Positions 1 through 10,340 are shown, counted from the first letter of the stretch. The stretch is DNA of 43,623 bases from an uncultured Prochlorococcus sp. (GCA_902606505.1 CACLGU010000008.1:1-43623); one strand, 5' to 3'. The notes: generated by a model from the sequence alone, not told the origin. Translations and numbers: made by a program.

Positions 1-991
1 ATTGAGTTGGATTCACTTTGCCTGGCATGATAGAACTTCCAGGTTCATTTTGAGGAATAATTAGTTCATATATTCCTGATCTTGGACCAGAAGATAGAAT
101 TTTTATATCATTAGAAATTTTAAATAATGCACCTGCTAATATTTTTATCTGACTCATTACTTGAGCAAGACGATCATGCGAGGCCATGATAGAAAAATTA
201 TTTTTTGATTTATAGAACATTAGATTAGTATCATCGGAAATTGTTTTTATAGACTCTTCACAAAATCCTTTTGGACAATTAATCCCTGTACCAACTGCAG
301 TTCCTCCTAAAGGTAAGAAATACAATTCATTCAGACTCATAATAATTGCATTCTCAGCATCTTTAAGTTGCTCTGACCATCCTGATATTTCTTGCCCAAA
401 AGTAAGGGGAACTGCATCTTGAAAATGGGTTCTTCCTATCTTTATAAGGTCTTTCCATTCTTCACTTTTTTTATCAAGGATCTTGGTAAGTTCTCTGATC
501 GTTGGAACTAAATTTTTGATTATTTCATTAACAACAGATATTTGAATAGCAGCAGGAAAAGTGTCATTAGTTGACTGGGATTTATTTACATCATCATTCG
601 GATGAATTGGTTGATGACTACCAAGCTCTGAATTAGTTTTTAATGCTGCAATATTTGAAATTACCTCATTAATGTTCATATTTGTTTGCGTGCCACTACC
701 TGTTTGCCAAACCTTTAAGGGAAACTGTGAATCGTGAAGCCCATCAAGTATTTCCGAACATGCCTCTACAATTAAGTCTTTTTTCCTTTTGTCTATTAAA
801 CCTAAATTGAAATTCGCAATTGAAGCAGCTTTTTTTATGAGGGTGAGTGAATAAATTAACTCAATTGGAATTAATTCTTCTCCAATAGAAAAATTTATTA
901 TCGATCTTTGTGTTTGAGCACCCCACAAAGCTTGTATAGGGACTTGTATCGTTCCCATACTATCTTTTTCAATCCTAAAGTTTTTTGTCAT
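1..991 (-). CDS. fumC: Fumarate hydratase class II, 3' part beyond window
   Basis: Not in the ORF track because it runs off the left edge. The minus strand from the ATG at 991 reads MTKNFRIEKDSMGTIQVP, continues through GSGTQTNMNINEVISN, GRTHFQDAVPLTFGQE and LPLGGTAVGTGINCP, and reaches the fumarase/aspartase signature GSSIMPGKVNPTQ at the edge. About 330 of the roughly 460 residues usual for class II fumarase are present. The enzyme interconverts fumarate and malate in the cytoplasm. The related superfamily member purB lies 48 bp upstream on the same strand, so the two are probably cotranscribed. Argininosuccinate lyase and aspartase are related, but the motif set fits fumarase best. Confidence 0.95.
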   Translation of the reverse strand, partial: MTKNFRIEKDSMGTIQVPIQALWGAQTQRSIINFSIGEELIPIELIYSLTLIKKAASIANFNLGLIDKRKKDLIVEACSEILDGLHDSQFPLKVWQTGSGTQTNMNINEVISNIAALKTNSELGSHQPIHPNDDVNKSQSTNDTFPAAIQISVVNEIIKNLVPTIRELTKILDKKSEEWKDLIKIGRTHFQDAVPLTFGQEISGWSEQLKDAENAIIMSLNELYFLPLGGTAVGTGINCPKGFCEESIKTISDDTNLMFYKSKNNFSIMASHDRLAQVMSQIKILAGALFKISNDIKILSSGPRSGIYELIIPQNEPGSSIMPGKVNPTQ

Positions 992-1039
992 TATTCCTCT
1001 GAAAACACTGGTTTAACTTAGATAAGGTTTTCAGTAATC

Positions 1040-2335
1040 CTAGATACCTAACTTCTCCCATATTACACTTAAATTGTTGAGATGAATTGAAGGATTAAAA
1101 CATTCCTCTAAGTCACTTTGATCAATAAAATCCATTATTTCATTATCTCTCTCTATATTTTGTTTGAAATTCCCATTCTGAGTATTCCAGGCTTGATGCG
1201 CATTTTTTTGTACTAGTCTATAAGCTTTTTCTCTAGACAAGCCCTTCTCTACAAGCAAAAGTAAAACTTTCTGACTAAAGATTACACCACCATATATATT
1301 TAAATTTTTTAGCATATTTTTTGGATAGACTTCTAAATTGCTCACTACATCTTGCATTTCCCTGAGCATAAAATGCAAGCAGATTGATACGTCAGGTAGC
1401 ATGATACGTTCATTTGAACTATGGCTTATATCTCTTTCATGCCAAAGTGGAACATTTTCAAGTGCTGTTAAAACGTAACTCCTCAAAATTCTTGCTAAAC
1501 CGCTTACTCTTTCACTTCGAATAGGATTTCTTTTATGAGGCATGGCAGAACTTCCTTTTTGCCCTTTTGTAAAGCCCTCCTCAACTTCTAAAACATCAGT
1601 TCTCTGTAAATTTCTTATTTCAGTTGCGAATCTATCTAAAGAAGCGCCAACTAATGCAATAGTTTGAACATATTCTGCATGCCTATCTCTTGATATGACC
1701 TGCGTACTTGCTGTATCTGGTTTTAAGCCGAGTAAATCACAAGTTATTTGTTCTACTTTGGGATTCGTATTAGCGTAAGTTCCCATTGCACCACTTATTT
1801 GTCCAATAGCTACAGATTCTTTAAGTGTTAACAATCTTTTTTTGTTCCTTATTATTTCTGCTAACCATCCAGCAAGTTTAAAACCGAAGGAAATTGGCTC
1901 CCCATGAATTGCATGAGATCTGCCAATCATTAAGGTATTTTTATGCTTCCTTGCTAATAATCTGACTTCATTTTCTAGGTTCTCAATTTCTTTTAATAAC
2001 AATTCGCAAGAATCTTTTAACTGAAGAGATAAGCCAGTATCAAGTACATCACTACTGGTCATACCAACATGTATATATCTTCCAGAATCTCCTACAAATT
2101 CATTAACGCTTGTAAGAAATGCTATGACATCATGTTTAACTTCTTTCTCAATTTGTGTAATTCTAGATTCATCAAACTTTGCATTTGAACGTATCTCTTT
2201 CATGGCATTCTCAGGAATTTTCCCCAGGGAAAAATTTGCTTCACATGCAGCTATTTCAACCTTAAGCCAACTCTGGAATTTTGCGCTATCAGTCCAGATT
2301 TTACCCATTTCGGGTAATGTGTAACGCTCGATCAC
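1040..2335 (-). CDS. purB: Adenylosuccinate lyase
   Basis: A 431-aa protein of normal length for the family. Seen in the sequence are the superfamily motifs VGMTSSDVLDT (about residue 90), GRSHAIHGEPISFGFKL (about 140, with the catalytic-region His) and the signature loop GSSAMPHKRNP (about 263), which carries the catalytic Ser. The enzyme acts twice in purine synthesis, releasing fumarate from SAICAR and from adenylosuccinate. Its product is the substrate of fumC, which lies just downstream on the same strand. The start MIERYTLPEMGKIW is the typical N-terminus. Track ORFs on the plus strand inside it are shadows. Confidence 0.97.
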   Translation of the reverse strand: MIERYTLPEMGKIWTDSAKFQSWLKVEIAACEANFSLGKIPENAMKEIRSNAKFDESRITQIEKEVKHDVIAFLTSVNEFVGDSGRYIHVGMTSSDVLDTGLSLQLKDSCELLLKEIENLENEVRLLARKHKNTLMIGRSHAIHGEPISFGFKLAGWLAEIIRNKKRLLTLKESVAIGQISGAMGTYANTNPKVEQITCDLLGLKPDTASTQVISRDRHAEYVQTIALVGASLDRFATEIRNLQRTDVLEVEEGFTKGQKGSSAMPHKRNPIRSERVSGLARILRSYVLTALENVPLWHERDISHSSNERIMLPDVSICLHFMLREMQDVVSNLEVYPKNMLKNLNIYGGVIFSQKVLLLLVEKGLSREKAYRLVQKNAHQAWNTQNGNFKQNIERDNEIMDFIDQSDLEECFNPSIHLNNLSVIWEKLGI

Positions 2336-2400
2336 AATTTTTATTAATTATCAATTTAAACTTTATAACCAAAATCGAATTATTGCTTTATACCTTAAAG

Positions 2401-2478
2401 ATGTACTTGCCATTGAAGATATTTGCCTGGCTATTATTTTCTTATGTAACATTTTTCTGGCTAATTAAGAAAGTTTAA
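2401..2478 (+). CDS. Possible 25-aa single-span membrane protein
   Basis: The spacer between purB and the TlyA gene (about 290 bp) holds one short frame worth noting: MYLPLKIFAWLLFSYVTFFW followed by LIKKV. It is one hydrophobic span with a positive C-terminus, the shape of many small cyanobacterial membrane subunits. The track ORF starting at 2281 extends it upstream antisense to purB, which is unlikely. I do not recognise it as any known Psb, Psa or Pet peptide, and no ribosome site is evident. In DNA this AT-rich a frame like this can arise by chance, so the call is weak. Confidence 0.28.
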   Translation: MYLPLKIFAWLLFSYVTFFWLIKKV

Positions 2479-2625
2479 ATATAAAAATATTTGCATTTTT
2501 TCCTTTATTCCTTTCGTTAATAATGGGAAATTTTTTATTTCTTATTTAAAATTGGAAGGTATTAAAGAATTTGGATCTTAATCTTGTAGAAGTTCATTAT
2601 TCAGTCTTTTTTTATTGATTAATAG

Positions 2626-3438
2626 ATGATTAAAAAAAGTAGATTAGACCTTTATCTTCTTAAAAGTGGTTTATGTGAAACTCGTCAAAAAGCCCAAGGT
2701 TTAATTCTTGCGGGCAAGGTTAGAGATATCAATGGAAAAGTATGGGATAAACCTGGACAACAAGTATTAATTGGATCTGAATTTTTTATTGATTCTGAAC
2801 CTATGTTTGTATCAAGGGGCGGCGAAAAATTATTGGAGGCATTTAATAAACTTGAAATTAAAGTAAAAGAAAAAATATGTATTGACGCAGGAATCTCTAC
2901 TGGGGGATTTACTGATTGCTTATTGCAACAAGGAGCAAAGTTAGTTTATGGGATAGATGTTGGTTATGGGCAGACTGCATGGAAGATTAGAAATAATCCA
3001 AAAGTTATACTTTTTGAACGAACTAATATTCGAAATTTAAAACCTAATGATCTTTTATCTAGAGGTAATGAGTTACCAAATTTTGTGGTGGCTGATTTGT
3101 CTTTTATTTCATTAAAGTTAGTTTTTAAATCTATTGGTAATTTATTAGAAGGTGATTGTATTGAGGGAATATTTTTGATTAAACCTCAATTTGAGGTAGG
3201 TAAAGATAAAGTCAGTAAAGGCGGTGTTGTTCGCAATCCTAGATTCCATATTGAGGCTGTAGAGTCTGTTATTTATGCTGCTAAGAATTTCCAATGGAAT
3301 ATAAAGAATTTGATAGCTTCTCCTCTAGTAGGTCCTGCTGGAAATCATGAATATCTAGCTTGGATGTCCTTAAAAAGTGAATCAAATCCAAGCATAGATA
3401 GTGAATATATACAAAATTTAGTAAAAGAAACTCTTTAA
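2626..3438 (+). CDS. tlyA: TlyA family rRNA 2'-O-methyltransferase (hemolysin A family)
   Basis: A 270-aa protein. An N-terminal S4 RNA-binding domain (SRLDLYLLKSGLCETRQKAQ, about residues 4-60) is followed by an FtsJ/RrmJ-type methyltransferase domain: VSRGGEKLLEAF, the SAM-binding motif DAGISTGGFTDCLLQQGA (about 92-109) and FLIKPQFEVGK. In this family the protein 2'-O-methylates 16S and/or 23S rRNA; the name hemolysin is historical. Length and domain order match TlyA. It converges on glnB with one base between stops. The substrate nucleotides are inferred from the family. Confidence 0.9.
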   Translation: MIKKSRLDLYLLKSGLCETRQKAQGLILAGKVRDINGKVWDKPGQQVLIGSEFFIDSEPMFVSRGGEKLLEAFNKLEIKVKEKICIDAGISTGGFTDCLLQQGAKLVYGIDVGYGQTAWKIRNNPKVILFERTNIRNLKPNDLLSRGNELPNFVVADLSFISLKLVFKSIGNLLEGDCIEGIFLIKPQFEVGKDKVSKGGVVRNPRFHIEAVESVIYAAKNFQWNIKNLIASPLVGPAGNHEYLAWMSLKSESNPSIDSEYIQNLVKETL

Positions 3439-3439
3439 A

Positions 3440-3802
<363 letters not shown>

Positions 3803-4048
3803 TTAATTGTTTTTTGGGAAAACATCCAACATTGAAATATCAGAAAAACATTCAACATTAAGGCCTGCATTCTCGGCGTCTTCAATTAATAGTTGGGAAT
3901 TTTCTTCAGAAATTATTACTGTACTATTTGACAATGCTTCCCACTGATCATTCTCAAAGTGCGTTTGAAGCCATAACATTCCAATTGCTGTTTTTGGTTG
4001 CAGGGATTTATTTAAGTTGTTATCGATAGTTATCAAACAAATGTCCAT
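3803..4048 (-). CDS. Conserved hypothetical 81-aa protein upstream of glnB
   Basis: I do not recognise this protein. It is a soluble, acidic 81-aa product (MDICLITIDNNLNKSLQPKT...). The C-terminal half contains VIISEENSQLLIEDAENAGL, which looks like alternating strand and helix. It begins with a clean ATG and is followed after 24 bp by glnB on the same strand. The NtcA-like site at 4101-4114 sits about 53 bp before its start, so it may be the first gene of a nitrogen-controlled unit. No catalytic motif or membrane segment is visible. Confidence 0.75.
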   Translation of the reverse strand: MDICLITIDNNLNKSLQPKTAIGMLWLQTHFENDQWEALSNSTVIISEENSQLLIEDAENAGLNVECFSDISMLDVFPKNN

Positions 4049-4100
4049 TAATTTTTCATTGAACTAAACACATATAACCCTTTTGGTAGACATAATGAAT

Positions 4101-4114
4101 GTTACTGTTGTTAC
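4101..4114 (-). promoter_or_regulatory. NtcA-like site ahead of the 81-aa gene and glnB
   Basis: On the minus strand this reads GTAACAACAGTAAC, i.e. GTA-N8-AAC against the NtcA consensus GTA-N8-TAC (5 of 6 fixed bases). About 24 bp further towards the genes is TATATG, a plausible -10 box, close to the 22-23 bp spacing of NtcA-activated promoters. It points to the 81-aa gene and glnB. The site is short, so chance remains possible. Confidence 0.5.
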
Positions 4115-4238
4115 AAAAATAAGATTTAACAGCTTTTGACTTAGTCAATTGTAATACTTAGATTTGTTGATACTTTTGCGAATTTTTATCTTTATATATA
4201 GTTTTTATATAGGTTTAGTAAAAAAGTTCTACTAAAAA

Positions 4239-4649
4239 ATGAGTACAGCTAAATTAGAAGATTCAACTCAAAGACCGTTATATGGTGAAAGAATTATTGA
4301 AGAATCAAAAATAATTTGTTTCGATAATCCAAACAAGAAAAGAATTTATGAAATTTCTATTCAGTTACCTGAATTTACATGTAAGTGCCCCTTTTCTGGT
4401 TATCCAGATTTTGCAAAGTTAAATATTATTTATCAACCTAATTTGAAAGTCTATGAGTTGAAGTCTTTAAAGCTTTATATTAATAATTTTAGAGATATAA
4501 AAATATCACATGAGGAAGTAGTGAATAGAATTATGGATGATTTAGTGAATGAAGGTTCACCTCACTGGATACATTTAAACGCTGCATTTAACCCTAGAGG
4601 GAATGTTTCTATGCAGTTAGATATTTTTAGTGGGCAGAAAAGAAATTAA
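4239..4649 (+). CDS. queF: NADPH-dependent 7-cyano-7-deazaguanine reductase (preQ0 reductase)
   Basis: A 136-aa protein of the short, unimodular QueF type, a tunnelling-fold enzyme that reduces preQ0 to preQ1 for tRNA queuosine. Seen: [20 protein letters not shown] with the catalytic Cys and the nearby Asp of the PDF motif, the substrate-binding [14 protein letters not shown], and the late [16 protein letters not shown]. Preceded by a 190-bp divergent spacer. Its last 4 bp overlap the stop of ccs1 on the other strand. Confidence 0.93.
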   Translation: MSTAKLEDSTQRPLYGERIIEESKIICFDNPNKKRIYEISIQLPEFTCKCPFSGYPDFAKLNIIYQPNLKVYELKSLKLYINNFRDIKISHEEVVNRIMDDLVNEGSPHWIHLNAAFNPRGNVSMQLDIFSGQKRN

Positions 4650-5932
4650 AATTTTTTTATTTCTTCTGATAATTTAGAAAATTCTTTTTTAAAACCAACT
4701 AGATTTTTATTACTAATGCCTCCAATAGATAATTTTTGTGATTCTTTATTTACTAGAATCCATAATTGGTTAGTTGGTATAAGACTTATTATTGTTCCAA
4801 AAATTATTAAGGTAAAAGAAAAGTAAATAAATGGTATAGACGGATCATTTTTAATTATTAAACCACTGCTGGGAATTATTTTTTTCAGAGATACTTTTGA
4901 AGAATTAACTTCTAAAGGATTGTCATTGATATAGAGATTATTCCCGGAAAAATTTTCTATATTCGAAATTTTAAGTGGACCATTTTCATTATCTATTGTC
5001 AAGAGGAAATTTTTTTTAGTCTCCGATCCTAATTCAACTAAAACTCCCCAAACTTGATTACCGATTTCGGGAATCTCCTTTAATTGTAATTGATAAAGGA
5101 TATTATCTATTTCTAAAACAACATTTGATATTGCCCAATCTGCTTGATAAATAGTTAATCCTTTAAACCTGATAGGGTGATTAACTTTGGTTGTTTTTAT
5201 TTCATTTAAATTTAGATCTTCAGAAGAAAAATTTAATTTTGAAATAAACTGTTTGGGTATACCATCACTTTCTCGTTCTATAGAAAAATCGACTAACTTT
5301 ATATTGGCTTTTGAGTTTGTGCTCTCATTGACAAGATCCAAAGTTTCTCCAGGCAGTAAATATTGTTCTTTTGATTGACTTGTAAAACTTCCATATGCTG
5401 AACCTATAAGTAAGACTATTAATCCAATATGTACAACTAAAGGACCGATTTTTCCAATTAAACCTCTTCTTGCAGAAATATGACTTTTAAATTTGTATGT
5501 TTTCCATCCTCTTTTTTTAAGTAATAAATCTACTTTTGATATTTGTTCTCCATCTTCCTTGATTGGATGACTTGAAGTTAGTTGCAGTTTGCTAAATTTT
5601 TTTTCGCTCTTATATTCGATCCATTTTAATGAAGCTTTTAATGAAGGGATTTGCCTCCTGAAACTACAAGCTGCTAGAGAAATGCAAAGAAGAATTAATG
5701 TAAATACAAACCAAAAGCTTGTATATATATGATCCAATTGAAGTTTCAAGACTTTTTCTCCATCTAAAAAGCCCAAAATAGGAGAACTATCGAAATTATC
5801 AATATAAAATGTATTACTACTACCTTGAGGTATAAAAGTACCTATGCCGCTTGTAATAGCTATGAAGATTATTAGTGATATGGCGAATCTTAAACTTGAT
5901 ATTTTTAATATTAGATTCTTAAAAATAATCAT
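4646..5932 (-). CDS. ccs1: Cytochrome c biogenesis protein Ccs1 (ResB family)
   Basis: A 428-aa membrane protein of the system II heme-attachment machinery, which with CcsA delivers heme to apocytochromes c on the lumenal side of the thylakoid. Seen: an N-terminal span with GTFIPQG (about residue 31), a second span near 72, the span [18 protein letters not shown] with its conserved His (about 170), a large lumenal domain containing [17 protein letters not shown], and a last span near 365-385. It abuts ccdA with no gap and is surely its operon partner. Confidence 0.93.
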   Translation of the reverse strand: MIIFKNLILKISSLRFAISLIIFIAITSGIGTFIPQGSSNTFYIDNFDSSPILGFLDGEKVLKLQLDHIYTSFWFVFTLILLCISLAACSFRRQIPSLKASLKWIEYKSEKKFSKLQLTSSHPIKEDGEQISKVDLLLKKRGWKTYKFKSHISARRGLIGKIGPLVVHIGLIVLLIGSAYGSFTSQSKEQYLLPGETLDLVNESTNSKANIKLVDFSIERESDGIPKQFISKLNFSSEDLNLNEIKTTKVNHPIRFKGLTIYQADWAISNVVLEIDNILYQLQLKEIPEIGNQVWGVLVELGSETKKNFLLTIDNENGPLKISNIENFSGNNLYINDNPLEVNSSKVSLKKIIPSSGLIIKNDPSIPFIYFSFTLIIFGTIISLIPTNQLWILVNKESQKLSIGGISNKNLVGFKKEFSKLSEEIKKF

Positions 5933-6589
5933 TTAAATCCAATTTGATAATAAATTCAACAACCCTAGGGAAACTAAAAATATGCCACTTATAGTCGGAA
6001 TTATTTGACTAAATTTTCTAAGCGCTAAAAATTGTTTTAAGTTTTCTGCAGTAGCTCCTGCAATGATTAATGGGGTTACTTGTCCTATCCCAAAGAAAAA
6101 TAAAAAAATAATAGATATTGTTGGATTTTTAGCTTGCGATACCCAAGCAAGAAGAGTTGCTAAGACTGGTGTAATGCAAGGTGAAGAAGCAAGTCCAAAA
6201 GTAGTCCCTATTGCAAAAGGTGCTATAAATGTTGGTATTTTTTCTTCAATTATTTTCATATCAGGCCCATTCGGGAACTGAAACTTTAGAATACCCAGTA
6301 AATTTAAACCCATTATTATTGCTATCAAGGCAACGATCGAAGTGTAAAAAGATGGGATTTGCCCATATATCCTACCTAAGAATCCACTGGCAGCACCAAG
6401 CGCGACGAGTGAAAAAACGACTCCTCCTGAAAAACTAATAAGTTTAAATTTATTTTTTTCTGTTCCTCCTATATAAGCAAATGTGATTGGTAGTAATGAT
6501 AATGAGCATGGGCCAAGACTTGTTAAAAGTCCTGCGCTGAAAACCAAAAATATAGTAAATGGTCCGGGATTATTAAGGCTATTCTGCAT
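5933..6589 (-). CDS. ccdA: Cytochrome c biogenesis / thiol transport protein CcdA
   Basis: A 218-aa protein with about six membrane spans, the usual CcdA size. It passes reducing equivalents across the thylakoid or plasma membrane to keep apocytochrome heme-binding cysteines reduced. The two redox cysteines are visible in SLGPCSLSLLP (about residue 28) and ASSPCITPVLATLL (about 137). It is directly upstream of ccs1, giving a two-gene cytochrome c maturation unit. ftsW lies 85 bp upstream on the same strand. Confidence 0.94.
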   Translation of the reverse strand: MQNSLNNPGPFTIFLVFSAGLLTSLGPCSLSLLPITFAYIGGTEKNKFKLISFSGGVVFSLVALGAASGFLGRIYGQIPSFYTSIVALIAIIMGLNLLGILKFQFPNGPDMKIIEEKIPTFIAPFAIGTTFGLASSPCITPVLATLLAWVSQAKNPTISIIFLFFFGIGQVTPLIIAGATAENLKQFLALRKFSQIIPTISGIFLVSLGLLNLLSNWI

Positions 6590-6674
6590 GAGCAGATTAC
6601 CCTTTTGAGATAATTCTGAAATAACTAAATTAAATGATTCGATAGCTTGACTAATTAAATACTATAAATTCTAA

Positions 6675-7910
6675 CTAATTAAGCGTCTTTCGTGTACTAA
6701 TCATACCTATGAAGCCTGTAGATTCTAATGAACATCTCAGTAACATCCCTGCAATGAAAAATGATGCGATTAATGAATTCCCACCATAACTAATGAAAGG
6801 TAGTGGTAAGCCAGTAGTAGGCATAGAGCCTGTTGCTACAGCGATATGCATTATTGATTGACCTGTCAACAACACACCACATCCAATAGAAACTAATTTT
6901 GTATAGTTGTTCCTGCACTTTAGAGCAATTCTTACAGTTATATAAGAGAAAATTGCTAGAAAACCTAGGAATAAAGTACACCCTAACAAACCAAATTCTT
7001 CAGCAAAAATGGCAAAAATAAAATCTGTGTACATAAAAGGTAGGTACTGTAATTTTTGTATAGACAAGCCAAAACCTTGACCGAATAAACCACCTGAACC
7101 TATAGCTAATAAACTTTGAATCAATTGAAATCCACTTTCCTGTTGATCTTTCCAAGGATTAATAAATGAAGTAACTCTAAGTTTTTGATATTCGTTATTG
7201 AGGATACTAATACATCCAGTAATAAATCCTAATGAGGCAAATGAGCATAGAGAACTTAGTTTTACACCTCCACATAAACCCATTACCCAAAAAAGAATTC
7301 CAGTTAATGATGCAGTACTTAAATTAGGCTGCTTTAGTATTAATAAAATTAATAATCCAAAAGAGAATATTGAAATTAATTTTTTATCATTCTTAATTAG
7401 ATTCCAATGAGCGAAAAGGTTAGAAGCTTCTAGAATTAGAAAAGGCTTAATTAATTCAGATGGTTGTAGACGTAAATTTCCTAGTACTAGCCATCTTGAA
7501 GATCCGTTAACTGTAATTCCAGTAATATTGGTTAGTAATATTAGAAAGAATAAAATAAAAAAAATAATTCTTGAAAACTTTAAAAGATTTCTAATGTTTG
7601 TATTCAGAACAAAATAAAATATACCTATTCCCGGAATTGTCCAAATAATTTGTTTTTTTAAGAAGTAAGCCCAATTTCCCATTTCCCTACTGGCTACCCA
7701 CCAACTTGATGATCCAAGAATGCATAGTCCTAGTATTGACCAAATTCCAATGAGAATAACGAGAATTTTTGCCTCATAAGGCCATATCGTCCAAGGTAAG
7801 GGAAATATAGACTCTGTTAAATTGATTAGATTTTTTTTGTGATATGAACTAAAGGCTTTTTTTCTTTTAGAAATTCTTTTATATTTTATTTTTTCTTGAC
7901 TTATCTCCAA
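6675..7910 (-). CDS. ftsW: Cell division protein FtsW (SEDS glycosyltransferase)
   Basis: A 411-aa SEDS family protein with about ten membrane spans. FtsW polymerises lipid II at the division septum together with its cognate penicillin-binding protein. Seen: GSSRWLVLGNLRLQPSELIK (about residue 140), QKLQYLPFMYTDFIFAIFAEEFG (about 285) and the C-terminal GLPLPFISYGGNS (about 370). The N-terminal 35 residues are Lys-rich and cytoplasmic. RodA is the alternative; FtsW is favoured but the two are hard to separate by eye. Confidence 0.88.
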   Translation of the reverse strand: MEISQEKIKYKRISKRKKAFSSYHKKNLINLTESIFPLPWTIWPYEAKILVILIGIWSILGLCILGSSSWWVASREMGNWAYFLKKQIIWTIPGIGIFYFVLNTNIRNLLKFSRIIFFILFFLILLTNITGITVNGSSRWLVLGNLRLQPSELIKPFLILEASNLFAHWNLIKNDKKLISIFSFGLLILLILKQPNLSTASLTGILFWVMGLCGGVKLSSLCSFASLGFITGCISILNNEYQKLRVTSFINPWKDQQESGFQLIQSLLAIGSGGLFGQGFGLSIQKLQYLPFMYTDFIFAIFAEEFGLLGCTLFLGFLAIFSYITVRIALKCRNNYTKLVSIGCGVLLTGQSIMHIAVATGSMPTTGLPLPFISYGGNSLIASFFIAGMLLRCSLESTGFIGMISTRKTLN

Positions 7911-8108
7911 TTTTTTAGATGTATATGTTCTATTGAGACGTTTAATTGTGATTTTGCCAAGTCTTTTATTAAAGTTTTAAAGTGTTAAAGCGATTAAGAA
8001 AGATGATTTTTCATAAATTTTATTTTTGAAGAATAAAGTAAAAATGACCTACAGATTAATCATAAATCTTAAGAATTAATTTTTTACAAAAAAAAACTAG
8101 CAAAAAGG

Positions 8109-8144
8109 TCACTCTCCGTGATAGATTCCGTGAGTTTATATACT
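8109..8144 (+). promoter_or_regulatory. Probable promoter region of the ATP synthase operon
   Basis: The 265-bp divergent spacer between ftsW and atp1 contains TCACTCTCCGTGA (a short inverted repeat), a direct repeat of TCCGTGA at 8115 and 8127 (12-bp period), then TATACT at 8139 as a plausible -10 box about 32 bp before the atp1 ATG. An AGAGGGG stretch just before atp1 can act as a ribosome site. The repeats sit where an activator or the -35 box would be. The reading is by eye. Confidence 0.4.
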
Positions 8145-8175
8145 TACATAAAACCATTCAGAGGGGTTTCTAACT

Positions 8176-8652
8176 ATGTTCACATCAGTGGACTCAAATA
8201 GAAAAAAACTTGAGCATCCTTCTAATGAGAATGTTCAATTTTCTCAACCCCTAGATAATTCAATCATTCAAGAAAGTAAAACTGGCATTGCCTATCAAAT
8301 CGATAGTTTTCTTTCTCAAAATGATGAATACACAAAATTACAATTAACAATTTTTGGGATGACTTTTATTGTTTCTATTCTTTTAGCATCAATAACTGGA
8401 ATTTTTCTCGGATTTACCTTTGGTTTTAGTATTTTAATAGGTGCAATTGCCGGTATTTTTTACCTACGTTTACTTGCTAAAAGTATTGGAAAACTTGGTA
8501 CCGAATCATCAGGTGTATCAAAATTGCAACTATTAGTTCCAGTTTGTCTCTTTATTTTTGCGAGCAAGCTAGGATCTTTGGATATTTTTCCTGCAATGAT
8601 AGGTTTTTTTATTTATAAACCTTCACTCATTTTTTATTTTTCACGTTCTTAA
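8176..8652 (+). CDS. atp1: ATP synthase protein I (Atp1/AtpI assembly factor)
   Basis: A 158-aa protein. After a polar N-terminus of about 55 residues come four hydrophobic segments (roughly 57-77, 79-101, 115-131 and 138-155). This small membrane protein leads the atp operon in cyanobacteria and helps assemble the c ring in other bacteria. Sequence conservation is low, so the call rests mainly on position, size and topology. The a subunit follows after 21 bp. Confidence 0.8.
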   Translation: MFTSVDSNRKKLEHPSNENVQFSQPLDNSIIQESKTGIAYQIDSFLSQNDEYTKLQLTIFGMTFIVSILLASITGIFLGFTFGFSILIGAIAGIFYLRLLAKSIGKLGTESSGVSKLQLLVPVCLFIFASKLGSLDIFPAMIGFFIYKPSLIFYFSRS

Positions 8653-8673
8653 GTAAATTTTTATTCTAATCAA

Positions 8674-9399
8674 ATGTTCTTTAATTCCTTGCTATCAAAT
8701 TTTGCAGCATTAGAAGTTGGTCAACATCTTTATTGGCAAATTGGAAATATCAGACTTCATGGGCAGGTATTTTTGACATCTTGGATTTTATTAGGGGCAT
8801 TATTAGTTTTTATTTCTTTAGGAACTAAAAAAATGGAAAATGATCCTAAAGGCCTCCAAAACTTGCTTGAGTTTCTCTGGGATTATATAAGAGATCTTGC
8901 GAGGACTCAGATAGGTGAAAAAGTTTATAGAGATTGGATGCCATTTATAGGTACTTTATTTTTATTTGTATTTGTTAGTAATTGGGGAGGAGCTTTAATT
9001 CCTTGGAGATTGATTAAGTTACCAAGTGGAGAGTTGGGAGCCCCAACTGCAGATATCAATACAACAATAGCATTGGCTTTATTGGTTTCACTTTCTTATT
9101 TCTATGCCGGTTTAAGCAATAAAGGTTGGAGATACTTCGAATATTATGTTCACCCAACTCCGATTATGCTTCCTTTCAAAATTTTAGAGGACTTTACTAA
9201 ACCTTTATCACTCTCTTTCAGGCTATTTGGAAATATTTTGGCTGATGAACTTGTTGTTGGCGTTCTAGTCTTCTTAGTTCCACTAATTCTCCCAATACCT
9301 GTTATGTTCCTAGGATTATTTACTAGTGCAATTCAGGCATTGATTTTCGCAACTTTAGCGGCCTACTACATTGGAGAAGCTGTTGAAGAACATCATTAG
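8674..9399 (+). CDS. atpB: ATP synthase F0 subunit a
   Basis: A 241-aa membrane subunit that forms the proton half-channels against the c ring. Seen: [41 protein letters not shown] with the essential Arg, [19 protein letters not shown], and the final [21 protein letters not shown]. Length is normal for cyanobacteria, where the gene is often called atpI. Second gene of the operon; 165 bp with a strong hairpin separate it from subunit c. Confidence 0.97.
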   Translation: MFFNSLLSNFAALEVGQHLYWQIGNIRLHGQVFLTSWILLGALLVFISLGTKKMENDPKGLQNLLEFLWDYIRDLARTQIGEKVYRDWMPFIGTLFLFVFVSNWGGALIPWRLIKLPSGELGAPTADINTTIALALLVSLSYFYAGLSNKGWRYFEYYVHPTPIMLPFKILEDFTKPLSLSFRLFGNILADELVVGVLVFLVPLILPIPVMFLGLFTSAIQALIFATLAAYYIGEAVEEHH

Positions 9400-9466
9400 C
9401 TGTCTTCCAATACATGCAGACGTTTTTACAAAAGGTCTGTAATCTGGCAAAATATTTAATCGCGTA

Positions 9467-9485
9467 GGTCTGAAAATATCAGACC
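9467..9485 (+). other. Strong stem-loop between the genes for subunits a and c
   Basis: GGTCTGA-AAATA-TCAGACC: a perfect 7-bp stem with a 5-nt loop in the 165-bp gap before the subunit c gene. No T-run follows, so it is not a typical terminator. A 5' stabilising or processing hairpin that raises the yield of the multi-copy c subunit is a reasonable inference. Confidence 0.55.
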
Positions 9486-9546
9486 CATTCTTAAACGAAA
9501 GGATGTCCAAGCGTGTATGACAAAAAAGATTTATCACAAGTATTAA

Positions 9547-9810
<264 letters not shown>

Positions 9811-9878
9811 AAGTTAATATTGCTTCTACTCATTATTAGCAATATTTAAATTTAATTTTTTAACCTCAACTGAATCAT

Positions 9879-10340
9879 ATGTTGGCCTTTAATGTTTTTG
9901 GTGCTACAGAAGGTGGATTATTTGATATAAATGCCACTTTGCCACTTATGGCGATACAAGTAGTTGCTCTCACTTACATATTAAATTCTCTCTTTTTTAA
10001 GCCTGTTGGCAATGTTGTTGAAAAAAGAGAAAAGTTTGTAAGTAATAATATTATTGAGGCTAAAAATAAACTTTCAGAGGTTAAAAAATTAGAAGCTGAT
10101 TTAATGACTCAGCTTCAAAGTGCTCGTTCAGAAGCTCAAAGAATTGTGGGCGAAGCGGAGAATGAGTCTGACAAGCTTTATAAAGAAGCATTAGAACTTG
10201 CCAACAATGAAGCAAATGCTTCAAAAGAAAAAGCAAGACTAGAAATTGAAAGTCAGACATCTGCTGCTCGTGATCAACTTTCTAAACAGGCTGATGATTT
10301 AAGCGAACTTATTGTTAATAGACTGATTCTAGAAAAATGA
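9879..10340 (+). CDS. atpG: ATP synthase F0 subunit b' (second b-type subunit)
   Basis: A 153-aa peripheral stalk subunit: one N-terminal span ([20 protein letters not shown]) followed by a long charged coiled coil rich in Glu, Lys and Ala. Photosynthetic bacteria have two different b-type subunits that heterodimerise; this one precedes b, as in cyanobacteria. It overlaps the next gene by 4 bp (ATGA), so translation is probably coupled. Also named atpF2; atpG here follows cyanobacterial usage. Confidence 0.95.
   Translation: MLAFNVFGATEGGLFDINATLPLMAIQVVALTYILNSLFFKPVGNVVEKREKFVSNNIIEAKNKLSEVKKLEADLMTQLQSARSEAQRIVGEAENESDKLYKEALELANNEANASKEKARLEIESQTSAARDQLSKQADDLSELIVNRLILEK

Noticed and set aside
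2124-2478. Track ORFs antisense to purB (66 and 65 aa)
   Set aside because: Shadows of the purB reading frame; only the last 25 codons of the second lie outside purB and are listed separately.
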